From NCBI RefSeq assembly GCF_026016325.1, contig NZ_CP087203.1, forward strand, positions 3,596,001 through 3,660,000: a stretch of 64,000 nucleotides of DNA. Reading direction: 5' to 3'. The notes below the pieces were generated by a model. The model was not told the origin of the DNA and did not search any database. It saw nothing but the letters and a program-made list of their open reading frames with translations. The position numbers and the translations under genes were made by a program. Below are positions 26,829 through 36,650 of the stretch, in pieces. This DNA is from Pseudomonas sp. B21-056 (GTDB lineage Bacteria > Pseudomonadota > Gammaproteobacteria > Pseudomonadales > Pseudomonadaceae). Every line of letters starts with the position of its first letter. Position 1 is the stretch's first letter.

Positions 26829-29477
26829 ATGCCCCCACGCGCCAGCCTGGATAGCACTCCCCCACAACCCGAACGCAGCGGTTTCGTCCGGGTGCGTGGC
26901 GCCCGCGAGCACAACCTCAAGAACATCGATGTCGATATCCCGCGCGATGCCCTGGTGGTGTTTACCGGCGTATCGGGGTCCGGCAAGTCGTCGCTGGCCT
27001 TTTCCACGCTCTACGCCGAAGCCCAGCGTCGCTACTTCGAATCCGTCGCGCCGTATGCGCGGCGCCTGATCGACCAGGTGGGCGTGCCGGACGTGGGCAG
27101 CATCGAAGGACTGCCGCCGGCGGTGGCGTTGCAGCAGCAACGCGGTACCCCCAGTGCGCGATCTTCGGTGGGCAGCGTCACCACGTTGTCGAGCCTGATC
27201 CGCATGCTCTACTCCCGGGCCGGCAGCTACCCGGCCGACCAGCCCATGCTCTACGCCGAAGACTTCTCGCCCAATACGCCACAGGGCGCCTGTGCGCAAT
27301 GCCATGGCCTGGGCCGGGTCTACGAAGTGACCGAGGACTCCATGGTGCCGGACCCTTCGCTGACCATCCGCGAGCGTGCCGTCGCGGCCTGGCCGATGGC
27401 CTGGCAGGGGCAGAACCTGCGGGACATCCTGGTGACCCTGGGCTATGACGTCGATATTCCCTGGCGCGACCTGCCGAAAAAGCAGCGCGACTGGATCCTC
27501 TTCACCGAAGAAACACCCACCGTCCCCGTGTATGCCGGGCTCACACCGACCCAGACCCGCAGCGCTCTCAAACGCAAACTCGAACCCAGTTACCAGGGCA
27601 CCTTCAGTGGTGCCCGGCGCTACCTGCTGCACACGTTCATGCACTCGCAAAGCGCCCAGATGCGCAAACGCGTGGCGCAGTACATGCGCGCCAGTGCCTG
27701 CCCCGAATGCGCGGGTAAACGCCTCAAGCGCGAGGCGCTGACCGTAACCTTCGCCGGCCTGGACATCGCCGAACTGTCGCAGCTGTCCCTGCTGGAACTG
27801 GCCGATGTGCTCAAGGGCGTCACGGCCCCGGGTTATCTGGAGCAGCCCGAAGAGTCGGCCGACGTCCTCACCCACCGGCAGACCAAAGAGGCTCGCGAAC
27901 AACGGGCCGCCAGAGGCGACAACCCCCACGCAGGTGGGCCGGACGCGCGCCATACGCCCAACCTGTCCCTGGAAAAGCGCCTGGCCGCCCAGCGCATTGC
28001 TGCCGAACTGCTGGAGCGGATCGTTACCCTGATCGACCTCGGCCTGGGCTACCTGGCCCTGGAGCGCAGCACCCCGACGCTGTCCTCCGGCGAGCTGCAA
28101 CGCCTGCGCCTGGCGACCCAGCTCAACTCGCAATTGTTCGGGGTCATCTACGTACTGGACGAGCCTTCCGCCGGCCTGCACCCTGCCGATAGCGAAGCCC
28201 TGTTCGATGCGCTGCAACGCCTCAAGGCCGCGGGCAATTCGGTGTTCGTGGTCGAACACGACCTGGACACCATGCGTCGCGCCGACTGGCTCATCGACGT
28301 GGGCCCGGATGCAGGTGAACAGGGTGGCCAGATTCTCTACGGTGGCCCACCTGCCGGTCTCGCCCAGGTGCCGGAATCACGAACCCGCGCCTATCTCTTT
28401 GCCGAACAGACCCTTGCCGCACGCAGTCCTCGAACGCCGGGCGACTGGCTGCGCCTGGAAGGTATCACCCGCAACAATCTCGACAATCTGAGCACGGCCT
28501 TTCCCCTCGGCTGCTTCACTGCCGTGACCGGCATCTCCGGCTCCGGCAAATCCAGCCTGGTCAGCCAGGCCCTGTTGGACCTAGTGGGCGCTCACCTGGG
28601 CCAGGCCAGCCACGACGCAGAACCGGATGAGGCAAGCCTCGAAGACGAACCCGAACAAGCCAGCGGCGGACGCGTCGCCGGGCTGGACGCCGTCAAGCGC
28701 CTGGTCCGGGTGGACCAGAAACCCATCGGTCGCACGCCGCGCTCCAACCTCGCCACCTACACCGGATTGTTCGACCACGTGCGCAAGTTATTTGCCGCGA
28801 CAGAGCAGGCCCGTGAACTGGGATTCGATGCCGGGCGGTTTTCTTTCAACGTCGCCAAAGGCCGCTGCGAAACCTGCGAAGGTGAAGGCTTCGTCAGTGT
28901 CGAGTTGTTGTTCATGCCCAGCGTGTATGCGCCCTGCCCGACCTGCCACGGCGCACGCTACAACCCGCAGACGCTGACAGTGAACTGGCAGGGATTGAAC
29001 ATCGCGCAAGTGTTGCAACTGACCGTCAACCAGGCGCTCGAGGTGTTTTCCGGGCAAGCGGCGCCAAGACGGGCATTGCAGGTCCTGCAGGACATCGGAT
29101 TAGGCTATCTGCGCCTGGGCCAACCGGCCACGGAGCTGTCCGGTGGTGAGGCTCAGCGCATCAAGCTGGCAACGGAACTGCAACGCAAGGCCCGAGGGGC
29201 TACGTTATATGTGCTGGATGAACCCACCAACGGTTTGCATCCACAGGATGTGGATCGGCTGCTGGTGCAGTTGAATCGCCTGGTGGATGACGGTCACACG
29301 GTGGTTGTGGTGGAGCACGACATGCGGGTGGTGGCGCAAAGCGACTGGGTCATCGACATCGGTCCGGGCGCGGGTTCCCAGGGCGGGAAAGTGGTGGTGT
29401 GCGGGACGCCCGGCCAGGTGGCCGAGTGTGTGCAGAGTCGAACCGCAGGGTTCCTGAAAGGCGTGTTGCACGCCTGA
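26829..29477 (+). CDS. UvrA-like ABC-type excinuclease ATPase (UvrA2-type)
   Basis: 882 residues with AAGGAA before ATG 26829. Two ABC ATPase modules are present: Walker A motifs [12 protein letters not shown] and [12 protein letters not shown], and signatures [12 protein letters not shown] and [12 protein letters not shown] with [13 protein letters not shown]. Zinc-finger cysteines include [22 protein letters not shown] and CETCEGEGF...CPTCHG. It is shorter than canonical UvrA (about 940 residues), consistent with the accessory UvrA2 class, linked in other bacteria to damage tolerance or drug resistance rather than core repair. It is transcribed alone. Confidence 0.9.
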   Translation: MPPRASLDSTPPQPERSGFVRVRGAREHNLKNIDVDIPRDALVVFTGVSGSGKSSLAFSTLYAEAQRRYFESVAPYARRLIDQVGVPDVGSIEGLPPAVALQQQRGTPSARSSVGSVTTLSSLIRMLYSRAGSYPADQPMLYAEDFSPNTPQGACAQCHGLGRVYEVTEDSMVPDPSLTIRERAVAAWPMAWQGQNLRDILVTLGYDVDIPWRDLPKKQRDWILFTEETPTVPVYAGLTPTQTRSALKRKLEPSYQGTFSGARRYLLHTFMHSQSAQMRKRVAQYMRASACPECAGKRLKREALTVTFAGLDIAELSQLSLLELADVLKGVTAPGYLEQPEESADVLTHRQTKEAREQRAARGDNPHAGGPDARHTPNLSLEKRLAAQRIAAELLERIVTLIDLGLGYLALERSTPTLSSGELQRLRLATQLNSQLFGVIYVLDEPSAGLHPADSEALFDALQRLKAAGNSVFVVEHDLDTMRRADWLIDVGPDAGEQGGQILYGGPPAGLAQVPESRTRAYLFAEQTLAARSPRTPGDWLRLEGITRNNLDNLSTAFPLGCFTAVTGISGSGKSSLVSQALLDLVGAHLGQASHDAEPDEASLEDEPEQASGGRVAGLDAVKRLVRVDQKPIGRTPRSNLATYTGLFDHVRKLFAATEQARELGFDAGRFSFNVAKGRCETCEGEGFVSVELLFMPSVYAPCPTCHGARYNPQTLTVNWQGLNIAQVLQLTVNQALEVFSGQAAPRRALQVLQDIGLGYLRLGQPATELSGGEAQRIKLATELQRKARGATLYVLDEPTNGLHPQDVDRLLVQLNRLVDDGHTVVVVEHDMRVVAQSDWVIDIGPGAGSQGGKVVVCGTPGQVAECVQSRTAGFLKGVLHA

Positions 29478-29828
29478 ATGCTAAAGCTTTTTTCAATGTC
29501 ACTGGCCGTATCGGAAAGGTTGTCTATACTGCTTTCCAGTTAATCGTTTCAGTACGTGTAGTTTAACTGCAGCCTCACGGTTCTTGGATATGAGGCAGTA
29601 CTTGCCAGGAGGCACAATGACATCGATCCACTGCTTGAAACAGCAACATCGCAGGGTGCCGGAACAGCATGATCACCCTCTGAAGCGGTCCGAGATGAGC
29701 AAAGCCCTGAGCCATGTGTGTCGTTGTTGATGTTGGCTTGAAAAACTTCCACCACCATTTGACGACTCTAAAGGTATAGAGCCTGGCTACGTCAAAGTCT
29801 TACATTCAAATTTTCGAGCTCGTTCATT
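29478..29828. other. Intergenic region upstream of pcoR
   Basis: A 351-bp gap that is AT-richer than its left side. TTGTCTATACTGC near 29520 contains a TATACT -10-like hexamer, and TAAAGGTATAGAGCC near 29770 could hold another promoter. I see no lux-box dyad, terminator with T-tract or credible gene here. Confidence 0.5.
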
Positions 29829-30557
29829 ATGCTCAAGCCCATTTCAAGCCATCTGTTCAATTTGATCCAAGAGGTGGAGAACAACATCTCAGGCGTAAGC
29901 GAAGAGGAATATACCGAGGTACTCGGATGGATATTCTCCAAGCTGGGGATCGAAAAATTCGCCTACGTCCATCTGGAACCCACACCGTCCAACAGTTCCA
30001 GGATTGCCATCTACAGCAACTACCCCTCCGAATGGGTGGACACCTACCGCAGGAACTCACTCTACAAAGCAGATCCTGTCATGGCGAACACGGCCATCAC
30101 CGCAACGCCTTTTTTCTGGAATGAAATACCGGAGGAAATCGACAACAACGCCGAGATATTCGACCAGTCGGCCTCCTACGGGATCAAACAAGGCTACACC
30201 GTTCCCATCCATGAGCCCGGTCGAGCATTCGGTTCCCTTCACCTGTCTTCCGAGGAGAATGATCCCGACTTCCCCACCATCATCCGTGCGAACCTGTTCA
30301 TCATCAAGAGCCTCAGCGTCATCGCCAATCAATATCGACCCATGGAAACCGCCGTTGAAAGCAATTTGAAACTATCGCCCAGGGAGAGTGAGTTCCTGCG
30401 CTGGCTCGCGCTGGGGAAGAACTACAAGGAGATAGGCCTGATCATGAACATCACCGAACGAACGGTAAAGTTTCACGCCAAGCAGATGACCGAAAAAATG
30501 GATTGCACCAATGTCAAGCAAGCGATGATCAAAGCCGTACAGCTCAACTTCGTTTGA
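29829..30557 (+). CDS. pcoR: LuxR-type quorum-sensing regulator (PcoR homologue)
   Basis: 242 residues. An N-terminal autoinducer-binding domain has the family invariants W69, Y73, D82, P83, W97 and G122. A C-terminal LuxR helix-turn-helix reads LSPRESEFLRWLALGKNYKE, then NITERTVKFHAKQM. It should bind an N-acyl-homoserine lactone made by the LuxI-type enzyme at 31841 and activate targets through a lux box. A LysE gene on the opposite strand separates it from its synthase gene, an order I recall for P. corrugata and relatives. The name rests on that synteny and domain structure. Confidence 0.85.
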   Translation: MLKPISSHLFNLIQEVENNISGVSEEEYTEVLGWIFSKLGIEKFAYVHLEPTPSNSSRIAIYSNYPSEWVDTYRRNSLYKADPVMANTAITATPFFWNEIPEEIDNNAEIFDQSASYGIKQGYTVPIHEPGRAFGSLHLSSEENDPDFPTIIRANLFIIKSLSVIANQYRPMETAVESNLKLSPRESEFLRWLALGKNYKEIGLIMNITERTVKFHAKQMTEKMDCTNVKQAMIKAVQLNFV

Positions 30558-30652
30558 TTCCCTTCCTTATACCCCGCCCTCTAACCCAGGCATCTGGCGA
30601 CGGTCTTATCAAGACCCGACGCCCTACTTGCCATTAGCGCAAGCGCGCACAT

Positions 30653-31264
30653 TCAGGCGAATACCACCTGCGACGCGATATTGAAAAGCATGCCGCATGC
30701 GAACAAACCAATCACCAACGAAATGGCCCGACTCAAGAAGCGGCCGGAAACAATGCTGTGGAGTTTACGCCCACAGAATGCCCCGACCGCGATCCAGACC
30801 AACCCGACCGGAAATATAATGACCGTAAACAGCGCCATGAATGACAAGTAGTTGTTCAACGACAAAAACGTTCCGGTCGGTGCAACGAAGGAAACGAAAA
30901 ACAACCCTTTCGGATTGGTCAATGTCGCGACAAAAAGGTCAGGCACATTGATACCCACTGAGCTGCCGGGCAGATGATCCTTTACCGAGAACCACAGCTT
31001 CAAAGAAATATAAAACAAAAAACACACTGCAAAAATCTTGGTCGCAATGACCACCCAGGAGTGATCGGTCATCAAAAGATCGATAGACACCCCCCACATC
31101 GTCATCTGAATGACATAAGCCAGCCATTCCGCCACGACAAACCTCATGGAGCGAGCATTCAGCCCTCTATTTATTCCGGTTTGCAGCAGCAATGAATTGG
31201 TCGGCCCCGGAACCAACAGGACAGTCATCAATGAAAGCGCGATATAAGACATAAGGTCATCCAT
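30653..31264 (-). CDS. LysE/RhtB-family exporter
   Basis: 203 residues from ATG 31264 (MDDLMSYIALSLMTVLLVPG). It has about six hydrophobic helices, and the LysE-type N-terminal motif is VPGPTNSLLLQTGINRG. Later segments include VATLTNPKGLFFVSFVAPTG. The family exports amino acids and homoserine lactone-like small molecules. Its position between the quorum-sensing receptor and synthase genes, on the opposite strand, hints at export of an autoinducer precursor or by-product, but that is inference. It is convergent with pcoR and divergent from pcoI. Confidence 0.88.
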   Translation of the reverse strand: MDDLMSYIALSLMTVLLVPGPTNSLLLQTGINRGLNARSMRFVVAEWLAYVIQMTMWGVSIDLLMTDHSWVVIATKIFAVCFLFYISLKLWFSVKDHLPGSSVGINVPDLFVATLTNPKGLFFVSFVAPTGTFLSLNNYLSFMALFTVIIFPVGLVWIAVGAFCGRKLHSIVSGRFLSRAISLVIGLFACGMLFNIASQVVFA

Positions 31265-31840
31265 GCCAGGAGCCACGATGGCTCTATTTTTTCAGGTTCG
31301 GACAGGTCTTCCTACACAACATCAACTTTTTAGTTGTATGACATCAGACCAATTTTTCACACTTAGAGCAGTTACACTAAAGTCGCGCTGGTCGGCTCGA
31401 ACTCTTCGCTCACTACTCATACAGCCGTTTAAACTTCCAGCATGGGCTCGACCCTGCTACTTAAAAACGCTCCCATACCTTTATTGCAGCTTGGTTACTT
31501 ACTTCGCTCCCGAGTGTCAATTTTTCGACCCGCAGTTTATCAGTACGTTATCGGCGCTTAAGCCAGCCGTCAAAAAATACACACCCATTGACCGCCCAGA
31601 TACGCCATCTTTTTGCTTGTCAGCGTCATCTACCGGCTATTCCAAGCCGGTACTTTTTTGGACTCTAGACGGTACTAAACCGCCCTCCCGCCATCCTCTT
31701 CCAGAACAGTATCCGTCGCACTGAGCCAGCAACTAATTAGACTATACACTCTACAACATCCCGCACTGTACTTTAGGACAGTTGAAATGATTTAGTGCAA
31801 AGTTAACAGTAGCTCCACCCACAACAAAGAAACGTCATTC
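31265..31840. other. Long AT-rich intergenic region between lysE and pcoI
   Basis: A 576-bp gap. A 153-codon open frame (31263-31724) exists but has no recognisable domain, no ribosome-binding site and atypical composition, so I do not call it a gene. The right part contains a lux-box-like dyad. The rest may hold the two divergent promoters or a small RNA, but I see no terminator to support the latter. Confidence 0.5.
31765..31782. promoter_or_regulatory. Candidate lux box upstream of pcoI
   Basis: ACTGTACTTTAGGACAGT is an 18-bp imperfect dyad with perfect ACTGT/ACAGT ends, 58 bp before the pcoI start. The CTG...CAG layout fits lux-type boxes bound by LuxR-AHL complexes, so positive feedback by the PcoR homologue is likely. 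Confidence 0.6.
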
Positions 31841-32614
31841 ATGAACTACTCATCCTGTATTCATCATTTTTCCGGCGTATCTACCCGCATCGAATCTTAC
31901 TCGAAAATCCCGCCCCAAACGCTGCAACAGATACTTGCCATTCGCAAAACCGCGTTCATCGACAGAAAGAAGTGGGACATTGAAAGTTATCAAGGCACCG
32001 ATTACGAGTGGGATGAATATGACGATCCTGACGCGACCTATATTTATGCTCACGAAAATGAACGGGTCACCGGTTGCGTGCGACTACGTCCGTCCAGCAA
32101 ACCGACGCTCATGAGTGGTGCTCTAAGCTTCATCCTCCCCACCGACAATATCAGGCCTGGTTTAACTTACTGTTGGGAAGCTACCCGATTCGCACTTTCG
32201 GCAGATAAATCTTCAGCAAGAGAACTCACCCTGGCCAACATGGACGTTCGCACGGTGGCACTTTTCCTGTCAATGATAAAGTTTGCACAACTGCAAAATA
32301 TAGACATCTATGAAATTGTCGTTGACACCCTGATGGAAAAAATTCTTAAACGCTCCGGCTGGACCATTGACAGGCGCAACACAGCGCTGGGCTCAAAGGG
32401 AGAAACCATCATTTACGGCACACTGCCATGCACGCCTGATGCTTATAAAGAAGTGCTCAGAAAGAACGCCATTCAGACCATCACCGCCTACGAACAACTC
32501 CTTACGGCCAACCGTTCGTCAGACACATCCCATAAACTCTTTGATATCGACAGAACCGCCACCGGCCGAAACATTCCAGCAAAAAAACAAATGCACACTG
32601 AGTTGCATCTATAA
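31841..32614 (+). CDS. pcoI: LuxI-type acyl-homoserine-lactone synthase (PcoI homologue)
   Basis: 257 residues with the LuxI invariants R35, F39, W45, D58, D61, R81, F97, E113 and R116 (IRKTAFIDRKKW, EWDEYDDPDA, GCVRLRP, CWEATRF). It joins an acyl chain from acyl-ACP to S-adenosylmethionine and releases an AHL signal. It is longer than most LuxI proteins (about 190-220 residues) because of a polar C-terminal tail of about 40 residues. The ribosome-binding site is weak. rfiA starts 32 bp downstream on the same strand, so co-transcription is expected, as I recall being reported for P. corrugata. The AHL chain length cannot be read from the sequence. Confidence 0.9.
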   Translation: MNYSSCIHHFSGVSTRIESYSKIPPQTLQQILAIRKTAFIDRKKWDIESYQGTDYEWDEYDDPDATYIYAHENERVTGCVRLRPSSKPTLMSGALSFILPTDNIRPGLTYCWEATRFALSADKSSARELTLANMDVRTVALFLSMIKFAQLQNIDIYEIVVDTLMEKILKRSGWTIDRRNTALGSKGETIIYGTLPCTPDAYKEVLRKNAIQTITAYEQLLTANRSSDTSHKLFDIDRTATGRNIPAKKQMHTELHL

Positions 32615-32646
32615 CACCAAGACTCTGGCATGAAATTGGAGAAAGG

Positions 32647-33513
32647 ATGAACCTACAACGACTATTCCCGCATGTTGGCAAAGTGATTGCCAGTACTGGA
32701 AGCCGCAACTTTCCCCGCTTGTTGCACGACTTGATACTCACCGAACTACCGGTCGATGCAACGCATATTACCGAGCAAAGGATAGGCTCGAGCCATGTTT
32801 CTGAACCCAGCACATCCAGCATAGGCGGCGTTGGCATGGACAGCGCCTGCATCGACGCAGTCATGGATGCTCATACCGCAAAGCCTTTTTTCCTGGCCGA
32901 TGACATTTTTTTCGAGGATTCGACTCCGCAAAAGGTCCCCAATTTTTCTCGCTGCCTGCTCAATCGGGCCCCATCGGACAATCCCCTCTGCCACGACACA
33001 ACCAGTCAGTTACATCTGACCACTCGTAAAAATGGTATTCGCTATGTCCTTTCCGTATACCGCTCACCCTTTTCCAAAGGATTTACCGCACAGGAACACG
33101 CCCTGCTGAAAGATTTTTCCTGCCTTCTATTGCCCATGGTCGAAGAACATGTTGCCGCCCTGGTGCCAGCGGAGGTCAATCGACAAGACGCTTGCCTCCA
33201 ATTGGAGGGACCGGAAAACGGCGGGATGGAAGCATTACGCCAGAGATTTGCCGATCGCCTGGCTTTGTCCGGATTGAGCTTGTCCTCCCGTGAAACCGAA
33301 GTGTGTGTAGGTTTGCTGGCCGGACGCACGGCCCCTGAACTTGCCGAGCAACTCAACCTTAAAGTCAACACCGTCGAAAGTTATCTGAAACGTGCCGCGA
33401 TAAAAATGGGTATTGGCGGACGCCGCTCGCTCATTCGCTGGATGCACTCGATGGATGCCACGCCCTCGGGCATCGAATGGAGCGGTATTCCCGCTATTCG
33501 CCAAGCCGTATAA
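32647..33513 (+). CDS. rfiA: LuxR-family regulator without autoinducer domain (RfiA homologue)
   Basis: 288 residues with a GGAGAAAGG site directly before ATG 32647. The N-terminal 200 residues show none of the AHL-binding invariants of LuxR. The C-terminus is a LuxR/GerE helix-turn-helix: LSSRETEVCVGLLAGRTAPE, then LNLKVNTVESYLKRAAIKM. Its place directly after the LuxI-type gene matches RfiA of P. corrugata, a quorum-controlled virulence regulator which, as I recall, governs cyclic lipopeptide genes and the adjacent RND pump. The lipopeptide NRPS genes are not in this window. Confidence 0.82.
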   Translation: MNLQRLFPHVGKVIASTGSRNFPRLLHDLILTELPVDATHITEQRIGSSHVSEPSTSSIGGVGMDSACIDAVMDAHTAKPFFLADDIFFEDSTPQKVPNFSRCLLNRAPSDNPLCHDTTSQLHLTTRKNGIRYVLSVYRSPFSKGFTAQEHALLKDFSCLLLPMVEEHVAALVPAEVNRQDACLQLEGPENGGMEALRQRFADRLALSGLSLSSRETEVCVGLLAGRTAPELAEQLNLKVNTVESYLKRAAIKMGIGGRRSLIRWMHSMDATPSGIEWSGIPAIRQAV

Positions 33514-33517
33514 AACG

Positions 33518-33565
33518 TCCCCCCAACCTTTGCTCGGTCACCGCAATCGAGCGGGTGTTGGGGGA
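33518..33565. terminator. Stem-loop between convergent rfiA and RND operon
   Basis: TCCCCCCAAC pairs with GTTGGGGGA around an inner GCTCG/CGAGC stem. It lies in the 56-bp gap between convergent genes. Only short T-runs flank it, so termination is probable but not certain. Confidence 0.6.
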
Positions 33566-33569
33566 TGAT

Positions 33570-36500
33570 TTACCCCCTCGTATTCCCACCCTCCATTATT
33601 TCTCCAGTCGACCGGCGCGTGCAGCGCTTCAGCCACTCCAGCACATCGTCGACATAAGTGAAAATCACTGGCACCACCAACAGGCTCAACAGCGTCGAAG
33701 TCAGCAAGCCGCCCATGACCACCACGGCCATCGGTTGCCTGAAACTGGGGTCTTCACCCATTCCCAGGGCAGTTGGCAACATGCCGGCGCCCATTGCGAT
33801 GGTGGTCATCAGAATGGGACGGGCACGCTTGTGGCAGGCGTCTACCAACGCGTCATATCGACCCAGGCCATAATCGCGGCGAGCCATAATGGCGTACTCC
33901 ACCAACAGAATGGAGTTCTTGGTCACGATCCCCATCAACATCAACAAACCGATGACCGAAGGCAGGGAAAAGCTGAAATTGCACACCAACAAGGCCACCA
34001 GCGCACCGCCCAGAGAGAGTGGCAGCGCCGAAAGAATCGTGGCCGGCTGCAGGAAATCGTGAAACAACAGCACCAGGACCGAGTAGATACAGAACACCCC
34101 GATGGCCATGGCCAGGCTGAAGCTTCCGAACAGTTCAGTCATCAGTTGCAATTCGCCCTGCTCCACCCTTTTTACCTCAGGTGGAAGATTGCGCATCGCC
34201 GGTAACTGGCTGGCCTCGGCCATGACTTCACCCAGATTGCGCCCGTTGAGTTCGATGGACAGGGTGATGTTGCGCAAGCGATCGAGCCGGCTGATCTGCG
34301 CCGGCCCGCTGCCCATACTGATGTCCCCCAATGAGGACAGCGCGACCTGGCCGTCGCGGCCCGTGACCCGTAGCTGGTTGATGCTCTGCAGATCATCGCG
34401 CAGCAGCGAATCCATGCGCACCCGCACATCCACCTGGCGCTGGGACAAATTGATTTTTCCCAACTGCGAGGAGTATTCGCCGTAGGTCGCCATGCGCAAG
34501 GTATCGGCGATTTCCTGGCTGGTGATGCCCAGCTCCGCCGCGCGGGCAAAGTCCGGGCGCATCTGGATTTCCGGACGTTGCAGCGCGCTGCTGGAAGTGA
34601 CATTACCGATCCCGTGCAACTCACGCAGTTGCGGTTCCAGGGCACTGGCCGTGCGCTCCAGCAGGTCGCCGTCGTCGCTGGCCAGGACGATATTGAGTTT
34701 CTCACCGCTGCCGTCGCCCCCGACATTGATACGTACCCCGGGCAATGTGCGCAGCGCCTCGCGCATCTGCGCTTCGACTTGGACCTGCTTGAGGTCGCGC
34801 TGATCCCGATCCACCAGATCGACCGTCAGGATGGCATCGCCGGCACCGGTTATGTCGGCCGGCCCGCCCGAGCTGCTGGCCGTCCCTACGGAGATAAACA
34901 CATGCCTGACCTGCGGCATCGCACTCAGCCTTTCGCTGGCCTGCAACGCCATCGCGGTGGTTTGCTCCAGGGTCGTACCGGGCGGCATCTCCAGGGTGAT
35001 CCGGCTGCGGCCAACATCCTGGGCTGGCAGGAAACTGGTGGGCAACAACGGCACCAGCGCCAGGGCACCGATGAAAAACAGGCTGGCCAGAACCATCGTG
35101 GTTTTGCGCCGGGACAGGCTGGCATGGATCCAGCCCAGATAGCGGGTCATCAATGGGCCGTCGTGGTCGGTATCGTTTTTTGCCTTGAGGAAATAGGCCG
35201 CCAGCATCGGGGTCAGTACCCGCGCCACCAATAATGAAAACAGCAGCGCCACCGAGGCGGTCACGCCAAACTGGCGGAACAGTTTTCCAGCCACCCCGCC
35301 CATGAACGCCGTGGGCAGGAAGACCGCGACCAGGGTGGCCGTCGTGGCGAGCACCGCCAGGCCGATTTCATCCGCGGCTTCGGTGGCGGCCTGCAGCGGC
35401 GTCTTGCCCATGCGCAAGTGCCGTGCAATGTTCTCGATCTCGACGATGGCATCGTCCACCAACACGCCGATGACCAAGGCCAGGGCCAACAGGGAGACGG
35501 CGTTGAGCGTGAACCCGGCCAGGTACATCACGCCAAAGGTGGGAATGATCGACAACGGCAACGCCGTGGCGACGATCAACGTGGCGCGCCAGTCCCGCAG
35601 AAACCACCAGACCACCAGCACCGCCAGCAGCATACCTTCGTACAAGAGGTTCATCGAGTCGTGATAATTGGCGAGCACGGCCTTGACCGTATCGCTGGCC
35701 TCGTCGATGTGCACATTGGGATGCTGCTGCACAAACTCGGTCATGCGCTGGCGCACATCGTTGGCCACACCGATGTCGGAGAACCCCAGAGACCGGGTGA
35801 TCTGGAAACCGATCACCGGCTTGCCGTCGCGAAAAGCCCGGCTGCTGCGCTCGGCGTGGGTGTCGCGAATGTCCGCCAGTTGATTCAACGCCAGCAGGCG
35901 CCCATCGCCGCTGGGAATATCGATGGCACCGAGGGCAGCCGGATCGTCGATGGCGCCCAGGGTGCGCACGGCCTGCTGGCCGCTGCCCAGGTTGCCCTGG
36001 CCGCCGGAGTTGTCCTTCTGCATCGCCCGCAGTTGCGCAGCGACGTCCGCGACACGGATACCCAATCCGGCCATCAAGGCCGGATCGAGATTGACCTGGA
36101 CTTCCCGATCAACCCCGCCGATCCGCGAAATCAGAGCCACGCCCAGCACCGACAACAGCTGTTTGCTCAACTCATTATCGACAAACCAGGACAACGCTTC
36201 CTCGTCCAACGCGTCGGAATCGATGACGTAGGTCAGCAGCGGCGATGCGCTGGTGGTCAGCCGCGACACCGAGGGCGTGTCCAGGCTGGCCGGCAACTGC
36301 GGCATGGCACTGTCGACGGCATTGCGCACTTCGTTCAGCGCCTCGTTGCCGTCCTTGTCGATGTCGAAACTGATGCTGATGCTGACGGCGCCGTCGGTGA
36401 TCACCGTGGTCACATGCTTGAGCAGGCGCAAGGACGTGAGCTTGTCCTCGATCTTGCGCGCCACCTCGGTTTCCAGCTGTTCGGGGGCCGCCCCCTCCAG

Positions 36501-36650
36501 CGAGGCGCTGACCACCACCACGGGCAAGTCCATGTCCGGGAAGTCCTGGATGGCAAGCTTGCCAAAACCCAACAGGCCGAAGAGCGTGAGCAGAATGAAC
36601 AACATGACCGCCGGGACCGGGTAGCGGATCGACAAGGCTGAAATATTCAT
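33570..36650 (-). CDS. RND efflux permease (HAE1 family), PcoB/PcoC-like inner-membrane pump
   Basis: 1026 residues of typical RND architecture. The first helix is in PVPAVMLFILLTLFGLLGFG, followed by a large periplasmic loop, a central helix bundle including ALALVIGVLVDDAIVEIENI (the proton-relay Asp pair), a second periplasmic loop and a final bundle with VIGLLMLMGIVTKNSILLVE. ATG 36650 overlaps the adaptor stop (ATGA). It is the third gene of the operon outer-membrane factor, adaptor, pump, convergent with rfiA. In P. corrugata an equivalent operon (pcoABC) next to rfiA is, as I recall, RfiA-regulated. The substrate is probably a toxic small molecule or lipopeptide. Confidence 0.92.
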   Translation of the reverse strand: MNISALSIRYPVPAVMLFILLTLFGLLGFGKLAIQDFPDMDLPVVVVSASLEGAAPEQLETEVARKIEDKLTSLRLLKHVTTVITDGAVSISISFDIDKDGNEALNEVRNAVDSAMPQLPASLDTPSVSRLTTSASPLLTYVIDSDALDEEALSWFVDNELSKQLLSVLGVALISRIGGVDREVQVNLDPALMAGLGIRVADVAAQLRAMQKDNSGGQGNLGSGQQAVRTLGAIDDPAALGAIDIPSGDGRLLALNQLADIRDTHAERSSRAFRDGKPVIGFQITRSLGFSDIGVANDVRQRMTEFVQQHPNVHIDEASDTVKAVLANYHDSMNLLYEGMLLAVLVVWWFLRDWRATLIVATALPLSIIPTFGVMYLAGFTLNAVSLLALALVIGVLVDDAIVEIENIARHLRMGKTPLQAATEAADEIGLAVLATTATLVAVFLPTAFMGGVAGKLFRQFGVTASVALLFSLLVARVLTPMLAAYFLKAKNDTDHDGPLMTRYLGWIHASLSRRKTTMVLASLFFIGALALVPLLPTSFLPAQDVGRSRITLEMPPGTTLEQTTAMALQASERLSAMPQVRHVFISVGTASSSGGPADITGAGDAILTVDLVDRDQRDLKQVQVEAQMREALRTLPGVRINVGGDGSGEKLNIVLASDDGDLLERTASALEPQLRELHGIGNVTSSSALQRPEIQMRPDFARAAELGITSQEIADTLRMATYGEYSSQLGKINLSQRQVDVRVRMDSLLRDDLQSINQLRVTGRDGQVALSSLGDISMGSGPAQISRLDRLRNITLSIELNGRNLGEVMAEASQLPAMRNLPPEVKRVEQGELQLMTELFGSFSLAMAIGVFCIYSVLVLLFHDFLQPATILSALPLSLGGALVALLVCNFSFSLPSVIGLLMLMGIVTKNSILLVEYAIMARRDYGLGRYDALVDACHKRARPILMTTIAMGAGMLPTALGMGEDPSFRQPMAVVVMGGLLTSTLLSLLVVPVIFTYVDDVLEWLKRCTRRSTGEIMEGGNTRG

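Noticed and set aside
30602..30616. Hairpin GGTCTT/AAGACC between pcoR and lysE as a terminator
   Set aside because: The stem is only 6 bp and no T-tract follows, so it is too weak to call.
31263..31724. 153-codon open frame between lysE and pcoI
   Set aside because: No start signal, no similarity to a known family, composition like non-coding AT-rich DNA.
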